A stretch of DNA of 64,000 nt from an uncultured Bacteroidia bacterium (GCA_902785575.1 CACZZF010000001.1:266777-330776); one strand, 5' to 3'. Shown: positions 23,200-32,364, counted from the first letter of the stretch. Notes: generated from the letters alone by a model not told the origin. A program made the numbers and translations.

Positions 23200-26031
23200 T
23201 CAAGAAATCTTCAATAGCACTTCTTTCAGATATGGTCCGGTAACAGAAGACGGATTGGCGGCCAATTCTTCCGGTGTGCCCTCGGCGACTATCCTGCCGC
23301 CTCCCTGGCCACCGTCAGGCCCGAGATCGAAGATGTAGTCCACGCTCTTGAGGATGTCCAGGTTGTGCTCGATTATGATCACAGTATTGCCCTGGTCAAC
23401 AAGCTCCTGGAGAACCTGCAGAAGGACTTTTATATCCTCGAAATGCAAACCGGTGGTCGGCTCGTCAAGAATGTAAAGGGTGTTGCCGGTGGCCTTGCGG
23501 AACAATTCCGCGGCTAACTTCATCCTTTGGCTCTCCCCACCGGAAAGAGTCACGGCGCTTTGTCCGAGATGGACATATCCAAGTCCCACATCCACAAGGG
23601 CTTTCAGCTTCCTCGCTATTGAAGGGATTGGCTTGAAGAACTCGTAGGCCTCGCTGATAGGCATCTCAAGCACATCGTTGATATTCTTGCCCTTGTAGTG
23701 GACAGCGAGGGTGTCTTCCTTATAGCGCCTTCCTCTGCACTCGTCACAAACGACATTGACAGAAGGAAGGAAATTCATTTCTATCACCTTGATCCCTGCC
23801 CCGTTGCACGCTTCGCAGCGTCCACCTGGGACATTGAACGAGAACCTTCCGGCCTTGAAACCTCTGACCTTGGCGTCCGGAGTGTCCTCAAATAGGTTAC
23901 GGATGTCTCCCATAACCCCTGTGAAGGTGGCCGGATTAGACCTTGGAGACCTTCCGATCGGACTCTGGTCTATCTCTATCAGCTTGTCAATATTCTTAAC
24001 GCCCTCAATCGAATCATAAGGAAGCGGCCGGAGCTTCGCCCTATGAAGCTTGTTTTTGAGGATTGGCATCAAGGTCTCGTTGATCAATGACGACTTGCCG
24101 CTGCCGCTGACTCCAGCGACTCCTATGAAACAACCCAAAGGGAAAGTCACGTCCACATTCTTCAAGTTGTTTCCTCTCGCACCTGAAAGCCTAAGTGTCA
24201 AACCGTTACCCTTGCGGCGTGTGGCCGGGACATCTATCTTCTTCCGGCCCTGCAGGTAATCCAAAGTCAAGGATTTCCCGAACACGCAATGGGAGGCGGT
24301 GGCTTTGTCAACCGATGACGGGACCCTCTCGTTTTCAGGGGAATAATCCATCAAGGCATTCAAAGGAGCGTTCAGGCAGATCCTGCCGCCCTTCTCCCCC
24401 GCGCCCGGGCCGACATCGACCAGCCAGTCGGCGCTCATCATCGTCTCGAGATCATGCTCCACGACCATCACGGAGTTACCCTCGTCCCGAAGTTCTTTGA
24501 GGGAGGCGATCAACTTACGGTTGTCCCTTTGGTGAAGCCCAATTGATGGCTCGTCAAGAATATACAGCACCCCAACGAGTTTGGATCCTATTTGGGTGGC
24601 GAGCCTGATCCGCTGGCTCTCACCGCCGGAAAGGGAGCCGGTCGGTCTGTCAAGAGAGAGATAATCAAGCCCGACATCCAGCATGAAGCGTACCCTGTCA
24701 TCCAGTTCTTTAAGGATGTCCCTGGCGATGTTGTTCTCCCGCTCATTAAGCTTCCCGGGAAGTGAAGCCAGCCACTCTTTCAAGTCTGACATCTCCATCG
24801 CGGCAACGTCAGAAATAGTCTTGCCGTCAATCTTGAAGCATTGGGCATTCTGGTTGAGCCTGGTCCCATGACAGACCGGGCAGACTATTTTCTCATCGAT
24901 GTCATCCACGACACCATCGAAGGTCACCATCTCAGAAAGGTTCCCTTCCCCGATCCGGAACATCTCTTCACTTCCGAATATGATGTGTGAGACAGCCTCG
25001 TCGGGAATTGTGGCGATCGGATCGTAAAGGGAGAAGTTGTATTTCCTCGCTATTGACCTGATAATGTCGAACTTCCGGGTTTCCCTGACCTTGCCGAGGG
25101 GAACGATTCCACCGTCAGCGATTGAGAGGCTCCTGTCTGGGATGATCGTGTCCATATTCACGTCCACAATCATTCCGAGGCCCTTGCAATGAGGACAATA
25201 ACCTTCAGGAGAATTAAAGGAGAATGAGTGGGGAGCCGGTTCCTGGAGGGACAACCCTGACTCGGGATCGACAAGATGCTTGGAGAAGTGGCGGAGCTTG
25301 TCATCCCCGCTCTCAAGCATCGCCACGGAACCTTTGCCGAGGTTAAGGGCGGTCATCACAGAGTCCCGTACCCGTTTCGTGTCCCCCTCCGCGGGCTTGA
25401 GTTTGTCTACGACAAGTTCAATGAAATGGCCTTTGTAACGGTCCAGGACGTCCACTTCGTTAAGCGGAAGGATTTCCCCGTCGACTCGGACTTCTGTGTA
25501 TCCTCTCTTTCGCAACTGGTCGAAAAGTTCCCTGTAATGGCCCTTTCGTCCCCTCACAAGCGGAGCGAGAAGGTAACAACGCTTCCCTTTATAACCGTCC
25601 ATGATCAGGTCAACTATCTGCTCGTCAGTATAGCGGACCATCTCCTTGCCGGTGACCGGTGAATATGCCCTCGAGGCTCTCGCGTAAAGAAGGCGGAGGA
25701 AGTCGAAAATCTCGGTAATGGTCCCCACGGTCGAGCGGGGATTATTGCCGGTGGTCTTCTGCTCTATGGCGATGATAGGACTGAGGCCGTCGATGCTCTC
25801 CACTTCCGGCTTCTCCAGGATGCCCATGAAGTGCTTGGCATAAGTGGAGAGGGTGTCCATGTACCGCCTCTGTCCCTCGGCATAAATAGTGTCGAAGGCC
25901 AGGGAGGACTTCCCGCTGCCACTCAAGCCGGTCACGACCACAAACTCGTTCCTCGGGATGTCAACATTGATCCCGGCCAAGTTGTGGGCTGACGCCCTTC
26001 TGATCTCGATATATTCCTTTCCTTTCATCAC
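23200..26031 (-). CDS. uvrA: Excinuclease ABC subunit A (UvrA)
   Basis: The protein has 943 residues, the normal length for UvrA. It has two ABC ATPase halves. Walker A GLSGSGKSSL is near residues 34-43 and GVSGSGKSSL near 640. Signature sequences are SLSGGESQRIRLA and TLSGGESQRMKLA, with ILDEP Walker B motifs in both halves. Zinc-binding motifs CPHCKGLG, CPVCHGTRL and CEACNGAG with CDECRGRRY are present, and the UvrB-interaction region is intact. UvrA with UvrB finds DNA lesions in nucleotide excision repair. It has its own -7 box and an unusual hairpin leader. Two consecutive ATG codons make the start ambiguous by one codon. Confidence 0.97.
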   Translation of the reverse strand: MMKGKEYIEIRRASAHNLAGINVDIPRNEFVVVTGLSGSGKSSLAFDTIYAEGQRRYMDTLSTYAKHFMGILEKPEVESIDGLSPIIAIEQKTTGNNPRSTVGTITEIFDFLRLLYARASRAYSPVTGKEMVRYTDEQIVDLIMDGYKGKRCYLLAPLVRGRKGHYRELFDQLRKRGYTEVRVDGEILPLNEVDVLDRYKGHFIELVVDKLKPAEGDTKRVRDSVMTALNLGKGSVAMLESGDDKLRHFSKHLVDPESGLSLQEPAPHSFSFNSPEGYCPHCKGLGMIVDVNMDTIIPDRSLSIADGGIVPLGKVRETRKFDIIRSIARKYNFSLYDPIATIPDEAVSHIIFGSEEMFRIGEGNLSEMVTFDGVVDDIDEKIVCPVCHGTRLNQNAQCFKIDGKTISDVAAMEMSDLKEWLASLPGKLNERENNIARDILKELDDRVRFMLDVGLDYLSLDRPTGSLSGGESQRIRLATQIGSKLVGVLYILDEPSIGLHQRDNRKLIASLKELRDEGNSVMVVEHDLETMMSADWLVDVGPGAGEKGGRICLNAPLNALMDYSPENERVPSSVDKATASHCVFGKSLTLDYLQGRKKIDVPATRRKGNGLTLRLSGARGNNLKNVDVTFPLGCFIGVAGVSGSGKSSLINETLMPILKNKLHRAKLRPLPYDSIEGVKNIDKLIEIDQSPIGRSPRSNPATFTGVMGDIRNLFEDTPDAKVRGFKAGRFSFNVPGGRCEACNGAGIKVIEMNFLPSVNVVCDECRGRRYKEDTLAVHYKGKNINDVLEMPISEAYEFFKPIPSIARKLKALVDVGLGYVHLGQSAVTLSGGESQRMKLAAELFRKATGNTLYILDEPTTGLHFEDIKVLLQVLQELVDQGNTVIIIEHNLDILKSVDYIFDLGPDGGQGGGRIVAEGTPEELAANPSSVTGPYLKEVLLKIS

Positions 26032-26044
26032 CGTGTCATTTCAA

Positions 26045-26088
26045 AACCTACGTTCTTACGGAACAAGGTCCAGTAAAGAACGTAGGTT
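26045..26088 (-). repeat. 13-bp perfect inverted repeat in the uvrA leader
   Basis: AACCTACGTTCTT at 26045-26057 pairs perfectly with 26076-26088 across an 18-base loop. It ends 14 bases before the uvrA start and follows the -7 box at 26105-26112. It could be the terminator of the sugar-kinase operon, a leader hairpin that affects uvrA expression, or an operator. The following T-run is short, so a simple terminator is less convincing. Confidence 0.7.
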
Positions 26089-26104
26089 ATTGTCATGATT
26101 ATCC

Positions 26105-26112
26105 CAAATGTA
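26105..26112 (-). promoter_or_regulatory. -7 box of uvrA
   Basis: TACATTTG on the minus strand fits TAnnTTTG. A degenerate TTGG lies about 20 bases upstream. A start near 26099 would give a leader of about 68 bases occupied mostly by the inverted repeat at 26045-26088. Confidence 0.5.
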
Positions 26113-26129
26113 AGGGATTGAAAAGCATC

Positions 26130-27098
26130 CTACCAAGCAAGAGCTGAAGCGCCGAGAATAGCGGCGTCAGACTCCTTCAAAGAGGAATAAACCAGCTTCA
26201 CCTTGCCTCTCCAAAGAGGAAGGACATTGGCGTTCATCGACCTCTCGATCGGTTCTGTGAGGAACTCCTTGCTCCTGGCCAAACCACCGAACAGGACGAT
26301 AGCCTCGGGAGCGGAGAACTCGATGAAATCAGCGAATGCCATTCCGAGCATGGTGCCGGTGTAATCGAACAGCTTGAGAGCCATATTATCACCCTCCTTG
26401 GCAGCCTCATAGATGTCTTTAGAGGTGATGTTGTCCAGTTTACGGAGCATTGAAGGCTCGTCGCTCATGTCCAGCCACTCGCGAGCGGTCCTGGCCATTC
26501 CGATAGCGGAGCAATAGGTCTCAAGGCAGCCGGTCTTACCGCAATTGCAGAGACGACCATTCTTGCGGACAAGGGTAGTGTGACCAAGCTCACCGGCAAA
26601 ACCGTCGTGGCCATAAACCATCTCCCCGTTGATAACGATTCCGCTTCCAACACCTGTACCAAGGGTTATCATGATGAAATTCTTCATTCCCCTGGCGGCT
26701 CCATAGGTCATCTCACCCATCGCGGCGGCGTTGGCGTCATTGGTCAGGGTCACAGGGATCCCGCCCATGGCGTCCTTAAGCATCGCGGCGAAGTGGATGG
26801 AACCGGAACGGCCCCATGACAAATTGACAGCATTCTCGATGTCACCTGTGTAATAGTTGGCGTTAGGAGCACCGACACCGATACCACGAATCTTACCCTG
26901 GGCTCCAGCCTCGGCGATAAGCTTCTTGAGAGCTTCAGCTAGCTCGGCGATGAAAGGCTCCACAGAGTCATGGTTGTCAGTCCTGATGACAGTCTGGGCG
27001 ATCACGGTGCCGCGGGTGTCGACAATACCGCACTTGCTGGTCTGTCCACCTACATCGACTCCAATAACAAGGTTCTGATCAATATTTTCCATATTCAT
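26130..27098 (-). CDS. ROK-family sugar kinase, probably glucokinase
   Basis: The protein has 322 residues. The N-terminal phosphate-binding loop is GVDVGGQTSKCG. NDANAAAMGE includes the catalytic Asp121, and LGTGVGSG binds ATP. The ROK zinc motif is intact: ELGHTTL (170-176) followed by CNCGKTGC (184-191). ROK kinases phosphorylate glucose, fructose, mannose or N-acetylated sugars; the GHTT/ECNCG arrangement is typical of glucokinases of this group, but the specificity is not proven. It begins five bases after the sugar permease gene, so imported sugar is probably phosphorylated directly. ATG codons at 27098 and 27092 are both possible starts. Confidence 0.88.
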   Translation of the reverse strand: MNMENIDQNLVIGVDVGGQTSKCGIVDTRGTVIAQTVIRTDNHDSVEPFIAELAEALKKLIAEAGAQGKIRGIGVGAPNANYYTGDIENAVNLSWGRSGSIHFAAMLKDAMGGIPVTLTNDANAAAMGEMTYGAARGMKNFIMITLGTGVGSGIVINGEMVYGHDGFAGELGHTTLVRKNGRLCNCGKTGCLETYCSAIGMARTAREWLDMSDEPSMLRKLDNITSKDIYEAAKEGDNMALKLFDYTGTMLGMAFADFIEFSAPEAIVLFGGLARSKEFLTEPIERSMNANVLPLWRGKVKLVYSSLKESDAAILGASALAW

Positions 27099-27103
27099 CT
27101 CTT

Positions 27104-28384
27104 CTAGTCGACAGGGATGTCCTTATTGACGTTCTTGCAGCCGATCAGGGCGTAGTAGAGGAGGTAGCAGAGCATGGCGATAACGAGCCAGTAGCTGTTC
27201 ATGTAGCCTGCTCCCTTGGCAATCAGATTCTGGATGAAAGGCATCACACCTCCACCGACAACCAGAGTCATGAATATTCCGGAAGCGGCCTCGGTGTACT
27301 TGCCGAGACCCTCAACCGCCAAGTTGAAGATAGCGCCCCACATCAGCGAGGTGCAGAGACCGCAAAGGACAAGTAAGAGACAGCTTAGAGGAACCTTGAA
27401 CATCGCGAAACCGTCAGCGGCGCTGTAGCCGGGCATGTTGACGGTAACAGTCTTAGGAGTGAGAATCGCGATGAGAACAAGCAAGATGGCCACGGAACTG
27501 ACTGTGATCATCTGGGTCCTGGTGCTGACCTTCCCGGAGATGAATGTGCTGCACAGACGGCCGACCATCATAAGCAACCAGTACACAGCGGCGATCGCGC
27601 CTCCGATAGCGGCACCATTCACAAGGATACCAGCTCCCTTGGAAGAAGCGTCGGCAAGATAGAAGTTAACCTGTGAGGGAATACCAATCTCAATTCCCAC
27701 ATAGAAGAAGATGGCGATGGCGCCAAGCACGAAATGGCGGAAATTCCAGGCGCTGTGCTCATAGACAGTGGCGTTGCGCTCCTTGGCGGGCTCCGGAATC
27801 TTCAGAAGGGAGATGATGATGAAAGCGGCAGCGAACACACCCATGGCGATGAAAAGCAACGGGGCCACATCAGACATTGACGTATTGGCCGTCACGGTAC
27901 CGATGAGGGCTCCGACGAGCAGAGGGGTCAATGTGCCGGTAAGTGAGTTCAAGGTACCTCCGATCTGGATGTACTGGTTGCCCTTGTTACCACCGCCACC
28001 GAGGATGTTGAGCATCGGGTTGACGACAGTGTTGAGCATACAGACGCAGAAACCGCAGACGAAAGCTCCGAGAAGATAGACATAGATCGCGGAGCCTCCT
28101 CCGATCTTGCTGGAGAGCCACTGGATGACGATTCCGACGAAACCGGTCGCGAGAGCGGCGAGAGTCGTGTTCTTGTAACCGATCTTGAGGAGCATCTTAC
28201 CAGCGGGGATACCCATGAAGAGGTAAGCGGCGAAGTTCATCAGGTTACCAGCCATCCTGGACCACTCGAACTTGTTGCCCCAGATCACGCCGAAGGGGGC
28301 GGCCATGTTGGTGACGAAGGAGATCATGGCGAAGATGAAGCACATCGTCACGATAGCCACCATGTTAGTTTTTTTCTTTTCCAT
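27104..28384 (-). CDS. MFS sugar:proton symporter, FucP/GluP-like
   Basis: The protein has 426 residues with 12 predicted membrane segments. The sequence resembles the fucose/glucose-galactose permease (FHS) branch: NMAAPFGVIWGNKF in the first loop, FMGIPAGKMLLKIGYKNT after helix 2, and CMLNTVVNPMLN in helix 4, where FHS permeases have NP motifs. Substrate specificity cannot be read from sequence. Because a ROK kinase follows, hexoses such as glucose, or N-acetylhexosamines, are more likely than fucose. Expression is probably driven from promoters at 28434 and 28582, the latter upstream of an intrinsic terminator. Confidence 0.85.
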   Translation of the reverse strand: MEKKKTNMVAIVTMCFIFAMISFVTNMAAPFGVIWGNKFEWSRMAGNLMNFAAYLFMGIPAGKMLLKIGYKNTTLAALATGFVGIVIQWLSSKIGGGSAIYVYLLGAFVCGFCVCMLNTVVNPMLNILGGGGNKGNQYIQIGGTLNSLTGTLTPLLVGALIGTVTANTSMSDVAPLLFIAMGVFAAAFIIISLLKIPEPAKERNATVYEHSAWNFRHFVLGAIAIFFYVGIEIGIPSQVNFYLADASSKGAGILVNGAAIGGAIAAVYWLLMMVGRLCSTFISGKVSTRTQMITVSSVAILLVLIAILTPKTVTVNMPGYSAADGFAMFKVPLSCLLLVLCGLCTSLMWGAIFNLAVEGLGKYTEAASGIFMTLVVGGGVMPFIQNLIAKGAGYMNSYWLVIAMLCYLLYYALIGCKNVNKDIPVD

Positions 28385-28433
28385 GCAGAATTGTTTTTAT
28401 TGTGTTAGTTTAATGCCAAAACACGTGATTACA

Positions 28434-28441
28434 CAAAGCTA
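28434..28441 (-). promoter_or_regulatory. Proximal -7 box of the sugar permease-kinase operon
   Basis: TAGCTTTG on the minus strand matches TAnnTTTG. At the N19 position upstream is GTTG, one mismatch from TTTG. The start codon at 28384 is about 50 bases downstream. Confidence 0.6.
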
Positions 28442-28485
28442 CAAAAAAAAGACGAATCTTCAACCTGTCCGTTGCCAATTCTTAT

Positions 28486-28520
28486 ATAAAAAGGTCGGCG
28501 CTTTCCCCAAAGCGCCGGCC
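28486..28520 (-). terminator. Intrinsic terminator upstream of the sugar permease gene
   Basis: On the minus strand an 11-bp stem (28520-28510 with 28503-28493, one G-T pair, loop of six) is followed directly by TTTTTATAT. It can end the araC-type transcript, or a leader RNA from the promoter at 28582. Confidence 0.75.
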
Positions 28521-28575
28521 AGTTGTATATAAAACGAACTTAACAAATAGACAACAAAAAGAACTTTTGTCTGTC
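28486..28575 (-). ncRNA. Candidate leader or small RNA between promoter and intrinsic terminator
   Basis: A full-consensus promoter at 28582-28612 would start transcription near 28575, and an intrinsic terminator ends near 28486. This defines a transcript of about 90 bases with no long reading frame. It could be an independent small RNA or an attenuated leader of the sugar permease operon. Both are predictions from the signals alone. Confidence 0.4.
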
Positions 28576-28581
28576 TGGGAG

Positions 28582-28612
28582 CAAAGGTATAAAGTTTTTT
28601 TAAAAAGTCAAA
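28582..28612 (-). promoter_or_regulatory. Full-consensus promoter upstream of the terminator
   Basis: TTTG (28612-28609), 19 bases, then TACCTTTG (28589-28582) on the minus strand matches the Bacteroidota consensus exactly. The nearest gene downstream, the sugar permease, is about 200 bases away beyond an intrinsic terminator. Confidence 0.75.
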
Positions 28613-28692
28613 TTATTTTCCGTTAAATTTAAAACGATTTTTATTAAAATAATTTAATTATTTATACGTTTTATTTATAAAATTTTAAGGAA

Positions 28693-29607
28693 TTACCTGT
28701 TGCGATACTCGCTGGGAGTCATCCCTGTCTGTGACCTGAAAAACTTGTAAAACACTGACGCATTGGTGAAATTGAGCTTATACACAATCTCTTTAATGCT
28801 ATCATCAGTGTATTTTAGCATGCTCTTGGCTTCCTGGATGACAAAAGCGTCAATCCATTCCGGGGCGGAACGCCCACTTACATCCTTAATCAGCCTGGAA
28901 AGATATTTAGGAGTAATTCCAAGCCGATTCGCGTAAAAAGCCATCCCACGCTCGGTGGAGTGATATTCAGAGACAAGGGACATGAAACGCTCGAATAGCA
29001 TGTTAAGCCTAGTCTGCGCCGATTTTGATGGCTCCGGTTCCGGTTCGTCATTGTTCTCGCTGACCATTCCCTCAAGCACATGGAGAAGTGACTCGACCAA
29101 CGATTTCACAGATGCGATTTTTGTCGGAATTCCAGTATCAAGAATTGATTTGACAAGATGGAAATACTTGGAACAGAAGGACATCTCATTATCCGTGAGC
29201 ATTATCCTCGGGTCATAAAAGAACATCAATCTAGACTCAAAAAGCCTCGAGAAGTCAAACTTGATGTCAGAAATGAACTGCCTGGAAAGAGCCATGGCCA
29301 CAATTCTACCATTCAAGTCCTTCCCGGCTCCCATTTTCCCGACTTTTAAAATGTATCCCGGAATACAAACCACAAGGGTGTTGTCTTGTATACGGAATTT
29401 TCTGAGGTTGATCTCTATTTCAAACCCACCCTTCTCGCAGAATATGGCGAGGAAAGTGTCCGTGCGGAAAGGACTGTCGATGAAAGAACCCGGATCATGT
29501 TTTTGGACATCCACAACAAGGAAATCATTTCCCAAACTGATATCATCACCAGGAGGAAGGAACTTTCTGATCTGTTCAAATCCAACGCTCTGAAGTGTGT
29601 CTCGCAT
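28693..29607 (-). CDS. AraC-family transcriptional regulator
   Basis: The protein has 304 residues from the ATG at 29607 (MRDTLQSVGFEQIRKF). A frame open for 55 more codons upstream has no homology features and would overlap the divergent promoter region. The N-terminal 190 residues or so form a cupin-like effector domain. The C-terminal 100 residues hold two helix-turn-helix motifs, with LGITPKYLSRLIKD and the closing FYKFFRSQTGMTPSEYRNR signature of the family. It is divergent from the exporter operon at 29800, so it most likely regulates that operon, possibly in response to a toxic compound or bile component. The effector is unknown. Confidence 0.88.
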   Translation of the reverse strand: MRDTLQSVGFEQIRKFLPPGDDISLGNDFLVVDVQKHDPGSFIDSPFRTDTFLAIFCEKGGFEIEINLRKFRIQDNTLVVCIPGYILKVGKMGAGKDLNGRIVAMALSRQFISDIKFDFSRLFESRLMFFYDPRIMLTDNEMSFCSKYFHLVKSILDTGIPTKIASVKSLVESLLHVLEGMVSENNDEPEPEPSKSAQTRLNMLFERFMSLVSEYHSTERGMAFYANRLGITPKYLSRLIKDVSGRSAPEWIDAFVIQEAKSMLKYTDDSIKEIVYKLNFTNASVFYKFFRSQTGMTPSEYRNR

Positions 29608-29691
29608 AGCCCCAAAAAGAATTTGAACAATAATATAATAATTTGCCCGAAAATTCACGAGCCGTTCGCCAAATTCGACCTTTTGACAATA

Positions 29692-29712
29692 GAATGCTCC
29701 TTTGGAACATTC
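29692..29712. repeat. Inverted repeat between the araC and exporter genes
   Basis: GAATGCTCC (29692-29700) and GGAACATTC (29704-29712) are inverted with one mismatch and a 3-base loop. A run of six T follows on the plus strand. It may be the AraC-family operator or a short terminator-like leader element of the exporter operon. Confidence 0.45.
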
Positions 29713-29799
29713 TTTTTTGGCCGGATGGCAATCTCTTTGTAGCCCCTCCGTGGCCCCTGTGAAGGGAGACAAGCTGAATATTTGACAATAATGAATAAT

Positions 29800-31344
29800 A
29801 TGAAAAAGTATTTGATTCCAATCCTGGTCATCACGATGATGGCGCCTTTCAGCGCTTCAGCCCAAAGGACTCTCACACTTGAAGAATGCCGCAAGATGGC
29901 GATAAATGGCGACAGAGAGCTTGAGCAAGCCAGGACAAAAGTGGAGATGGCAGGCTATGACCGTAAGATCGCGTTCGCGAACTATCTCCCCAACATCTCA
30001 GGTACCGGAGCGTACCTTCACAATCCAAATGACATAGCCCTGATCAGTGAGTCGGGATCCGCGACTCTCCGGAACGCCGGTACAACCCTGCATGGAGCCT
30101 CACAGCAGTACCAGCAGCAAGTTATGGGAGAACTGACCGCTTATATACAGCAACTTGCGGCGACCGATCCGGCGAGTGCGATGAAATACATGCAGTTGAT
30201 GCAGGATCCGCTTCTGCAGACAGCCTTGGCTAAAGTATCTGCGGTAGACATGTCAGAGGCGATCAATTCGATAGGACAAGAGATAGATGACGCTTTACAT
30301 CCGGATCTCGAGAACATCCTAGTAGGGTCAGTGACGGTACAACAGCCCATATTCATGGGCGGCAAAATTTTGGCCGCCAATAAGATAGCCAAACTGGCCG
30401 AGCAATTGTCCGAGGCAAGCTACGACCAGCGGTACCAGCAGACTATAGTTGATGTCGACCAGGCATATTGGCAGATAGTTTCTATCGCCGCCAAGAAAAA
30501 ACTCGCTGAGTCATATTCCGACCTTCTCCATAATATGGAGCATGATGTCGAGCTGGCCGTCAAGGAAGGCGTCTCGACCGAGTCTGACGCTCTTCAGATA
30601 AAAGTCAAGGCAAACGAGGCTGACATGTTGAAGACCAAGTCCGAGAATGGTCTAGCCCTGGCCAAGATGCTGTTATGCAAAAGGATAGGCCTGGATCTCG
30701 GAACAGATATAGTTTTGGCTGATGAGCAGCTGGAAGAGATTCCTCTAGCGAGAATCGGATCGGAGAAGAGCCTGGAAGACATCTATGCCGACAGACCCGA
30801 GACCCGCAGTCTTGAATTGGCTTCTAAGATATATGACAAGAAAGTGGCTGTCGCCAGAGCTGACATGCTCCCGAAGGTCGCCGCCATGGGTGGATATATG
30901 GTCTCCAATCCAAGCTTGAAAAACGGGTTTGAGAAGCAGTGGAATGGCTATTGGAGTGTCGGAGTCGTCGTGAACGTCCCGTTATTCCATGGGTTCGAGG
31001 CCCTCAACAAGACTCGCAAGGCGAAAGCCGAAGCGACTCTATACCGGTCGCAACTGGAAGACGCGAAGGATCTCATCAACCTCCAGGTCACCCAACTCAG
31101 AAAGCAGGAGACCGAGGCTGTAGAGAAATTGAATATGGCCAAAAGCAACCTCTCCAGCGCCGAGGAGAACCTAAGGACCGCGACAATAGGTTTCAACGAA
31201 GGCGTCATCAATGCCAACACGGCTCTAGGAGCCCACACCGCATGGCTCCAGGCCCGCTCTGAGTATATCGACGCGGGGGTGGAGCTTCAGATGCTCGCCG
31301 CCAATCTTGACAAGGCCGAGGGCAACCATAAGGCAACTTTATAA
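29800..31344 (+). CDS. TolC-family outer-membrane efflux protein
   Basis: The protein has 514 residues from ATG 29800; ATG codons at 29782 and 29791 precede it, but the signal peptide pattern starts at MKKYLIPIL. The signal ends FSASAQ. Two repeats of long amphipathic helices with beta segments between them follow, including VTVQQPIFMGGK and VVVNVPLFHGFE, the typical strand-entry motifs of outer-membrane factors. It forms the outer-membrane exit duct for the pump encoded by the next three genes. It is the first gene of the operon, divergent from the AraC-type regulator, with HlyD-family adaptor 24 bases downstream. Confidence 0.92.
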   Translation: MKKYLIPILVITMMAPFSASAQRTLTLEECRKMAINGDRELEQARTKVEMAGYDRKIAFANYLPNISGTGAYLHNPNDIALISESGSATLRNAGTTLHGASQQYQQQVMGELTAYIQQLAATDPASAMKYMQLMQDPLLQTALAKVSAVDMSEAINSIGQEIDDALHPDLENILVGSVTVQQPIFMGGKILAANKIAKLAEQLSEASYDQRYQQTIVDVDQAYWQIVSIAAKKKLAESYSDLLHNMEHDVELAVKEGVSTESDALQIKVKANEADMLKTKSENGLALAKMLLCKRIGLDLGTDIVLADEQLEEIPLARIGSEKSLEDIYADRPETRSLELASKIYDKKVAVARADMLPKVAAMGGYMVSNPSLKNGFEKQWNGYWSVGVVVNVPLFHGFEALNKTRKAKAEATLYRSQLEDAKDLINLQVTQLRKQETEAVEKLNMAKSNLSSAEENLRTATIGFNEGVINANTALGAHTAWLQARSEYIDAGVELQMLAANLDKAEGNHKATL

Positions 31345-31368
31345 AGGAAATAATTAAAAATCAATACA

Positions 31369-32361
31369 ATGGAAAAGCAAAAGAAAAGTTACAATCTAGT
31401 GATTGGCATAGCCGCGTTGATAGCCATCATTTTGGTTATCGCCATCGTCGGTTATTTTGTTTCCAAACCCAAACCGCTAGTGATCCAAGGCGAGGCCGAG
31501 GCAAGTGAGTACAGGGTCTCCGGAAAGGTTCCCGGAAGGATTGAGGAACTCTATGTGAAAGAAGGTCAGATGATTCACAAAGGCGATACGATCGCCTTCA
31601 TCGACTCCCCCGAGGTCAGGGCGAAACTGATCCAGGCCAATGCCGCGAAGAATGCTGCGGCGGCGCAAAGCGACAAGGCCCGTCACGGCGCCAGGTCCGA
31701 GCAGATCCAGGGAGCCTACCAGCTTTGGCAACAGGCGATTGTTCAGGAAGATGTCCTGAGAAAATCCCTGGACAGGGTCGAGAGGCTATATGAGCAGAAG
31801 GTAATCGCCGCCCAGAAATATGATGAGGCCAAAGCCAAGTACGATGCCGCCGTAGCGCAGACCAAAGCCGCCAAGAGCCAGTATGACATGGCGGTAAGCG
31901 GAGCCAGGGCTGAGGACAAAGCCGCGGCTAGAGCCCTTGTGGAGCAGGCTTCAGGTGCTGTCCAGGAGGTCGAGTCCTACCTTGGAGAGCTTTACCTCAC
32001 CTCCCCTTCCGACGGTATAATCTCGGCCACTTATCCAAAGGTCGGCGAGTTGGTTGGCCAAGGCTCCCCTGTCGCGAGCGTGACTGACATCAATGACATT
32101 TGGTTCACTTTTAACGTGCGTGAGGACTATCTCCACGGCATGAAAGAAGGAGACAAGGTCACCGTGGAACTTCCCGCCCTGGACGGAAAGGAAGTGAGCG
32201 CGACTGTCTATTATATTGCCGTAAGGGAATCCTACGCCACCTGGAAGGCGACTAAGGAGACTGGTTTATACGACGCCAAGACCTTCGAGGTCAGGGCAGT
32301 ACCTGACAGCCCGGTCGAGGGGATACGCCCCGGAATGTCCGCGATAGTGAAACAGAAATAA
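31369..32361 (+). CDS. HlyD/EmrA-family periplasmic adaptor
   Basis: The protein has 330 residues. One N-terminal membrane anchor (about 9-31) is followed by a split lipoyl domain: YRVSGKVPGRIEELYVKEG and, after a coiled-coil hairpin of about residues 85-205, LTSPSDGIISATYPKVGELV. A beta-barrel domain with FNVREDYLHGMKEGDKV closes the protein. Such adaptors link an inner-membrane transporter to a TolC channel. It most resembles YbhG/EmrA-type adaptors working with ABC-2 permeases. The first permease gene starts three bases after its stop. Confidence 0.9.
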   Translation: MEKQKKSYNLVIGIAALIAIILVIAIVGYFVSKPKPLVIQGEAEASEYRVSGKVPGRIEELYVKEGQMIHKGDTIAFIDSPEVRAKLIQANAAKNAAAAQSDKARHGARSEQIQGAYQLWQQAIVQEDVLRKSLDRVERLYEQKVIAAQKYDEAKAKYDAAVAQTKAAKSQYDMAVSGARAEDKAAARALVEQASGAVQEVESYLGELYLTSPSDGIISATYPKVGELVGQGSPVASVTDINDIWFTFNVREDYLHGMKEGDKVTVELPALDGKEVSATVYYIAVRESYATWKATKETGLYDAKTFEVRAVPDSPVEGIRPGMSAIVKQK

Positions 32362-32364
32362 CTT

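Larger units (their letters stand above)
28385..28692. other. 308-base intergenic region with two promoters and a terminator
   Basis: This AT-rich stretch separates the araC-type gene and the sugar permease gene, both on the minus strand. It has no convincing coding sequence. In minus-strand order it holds a full-consensus promoter (28612-28582), a short transcribed segment, an intrinsic terminator (28520-28486) and a second promoter (-7 box 28441-28434), followed by the permease start. Confidence 0.7.

Noticed and set aside
29692..29719. Intrinsic terminator on the plus strand before the exporter operon
   Set aside because: A hairpin with a T-run is present, but no plus-strand gene ends there and one stem pair is mismatched; it is listed as an inverted repeat or possible operator instead.
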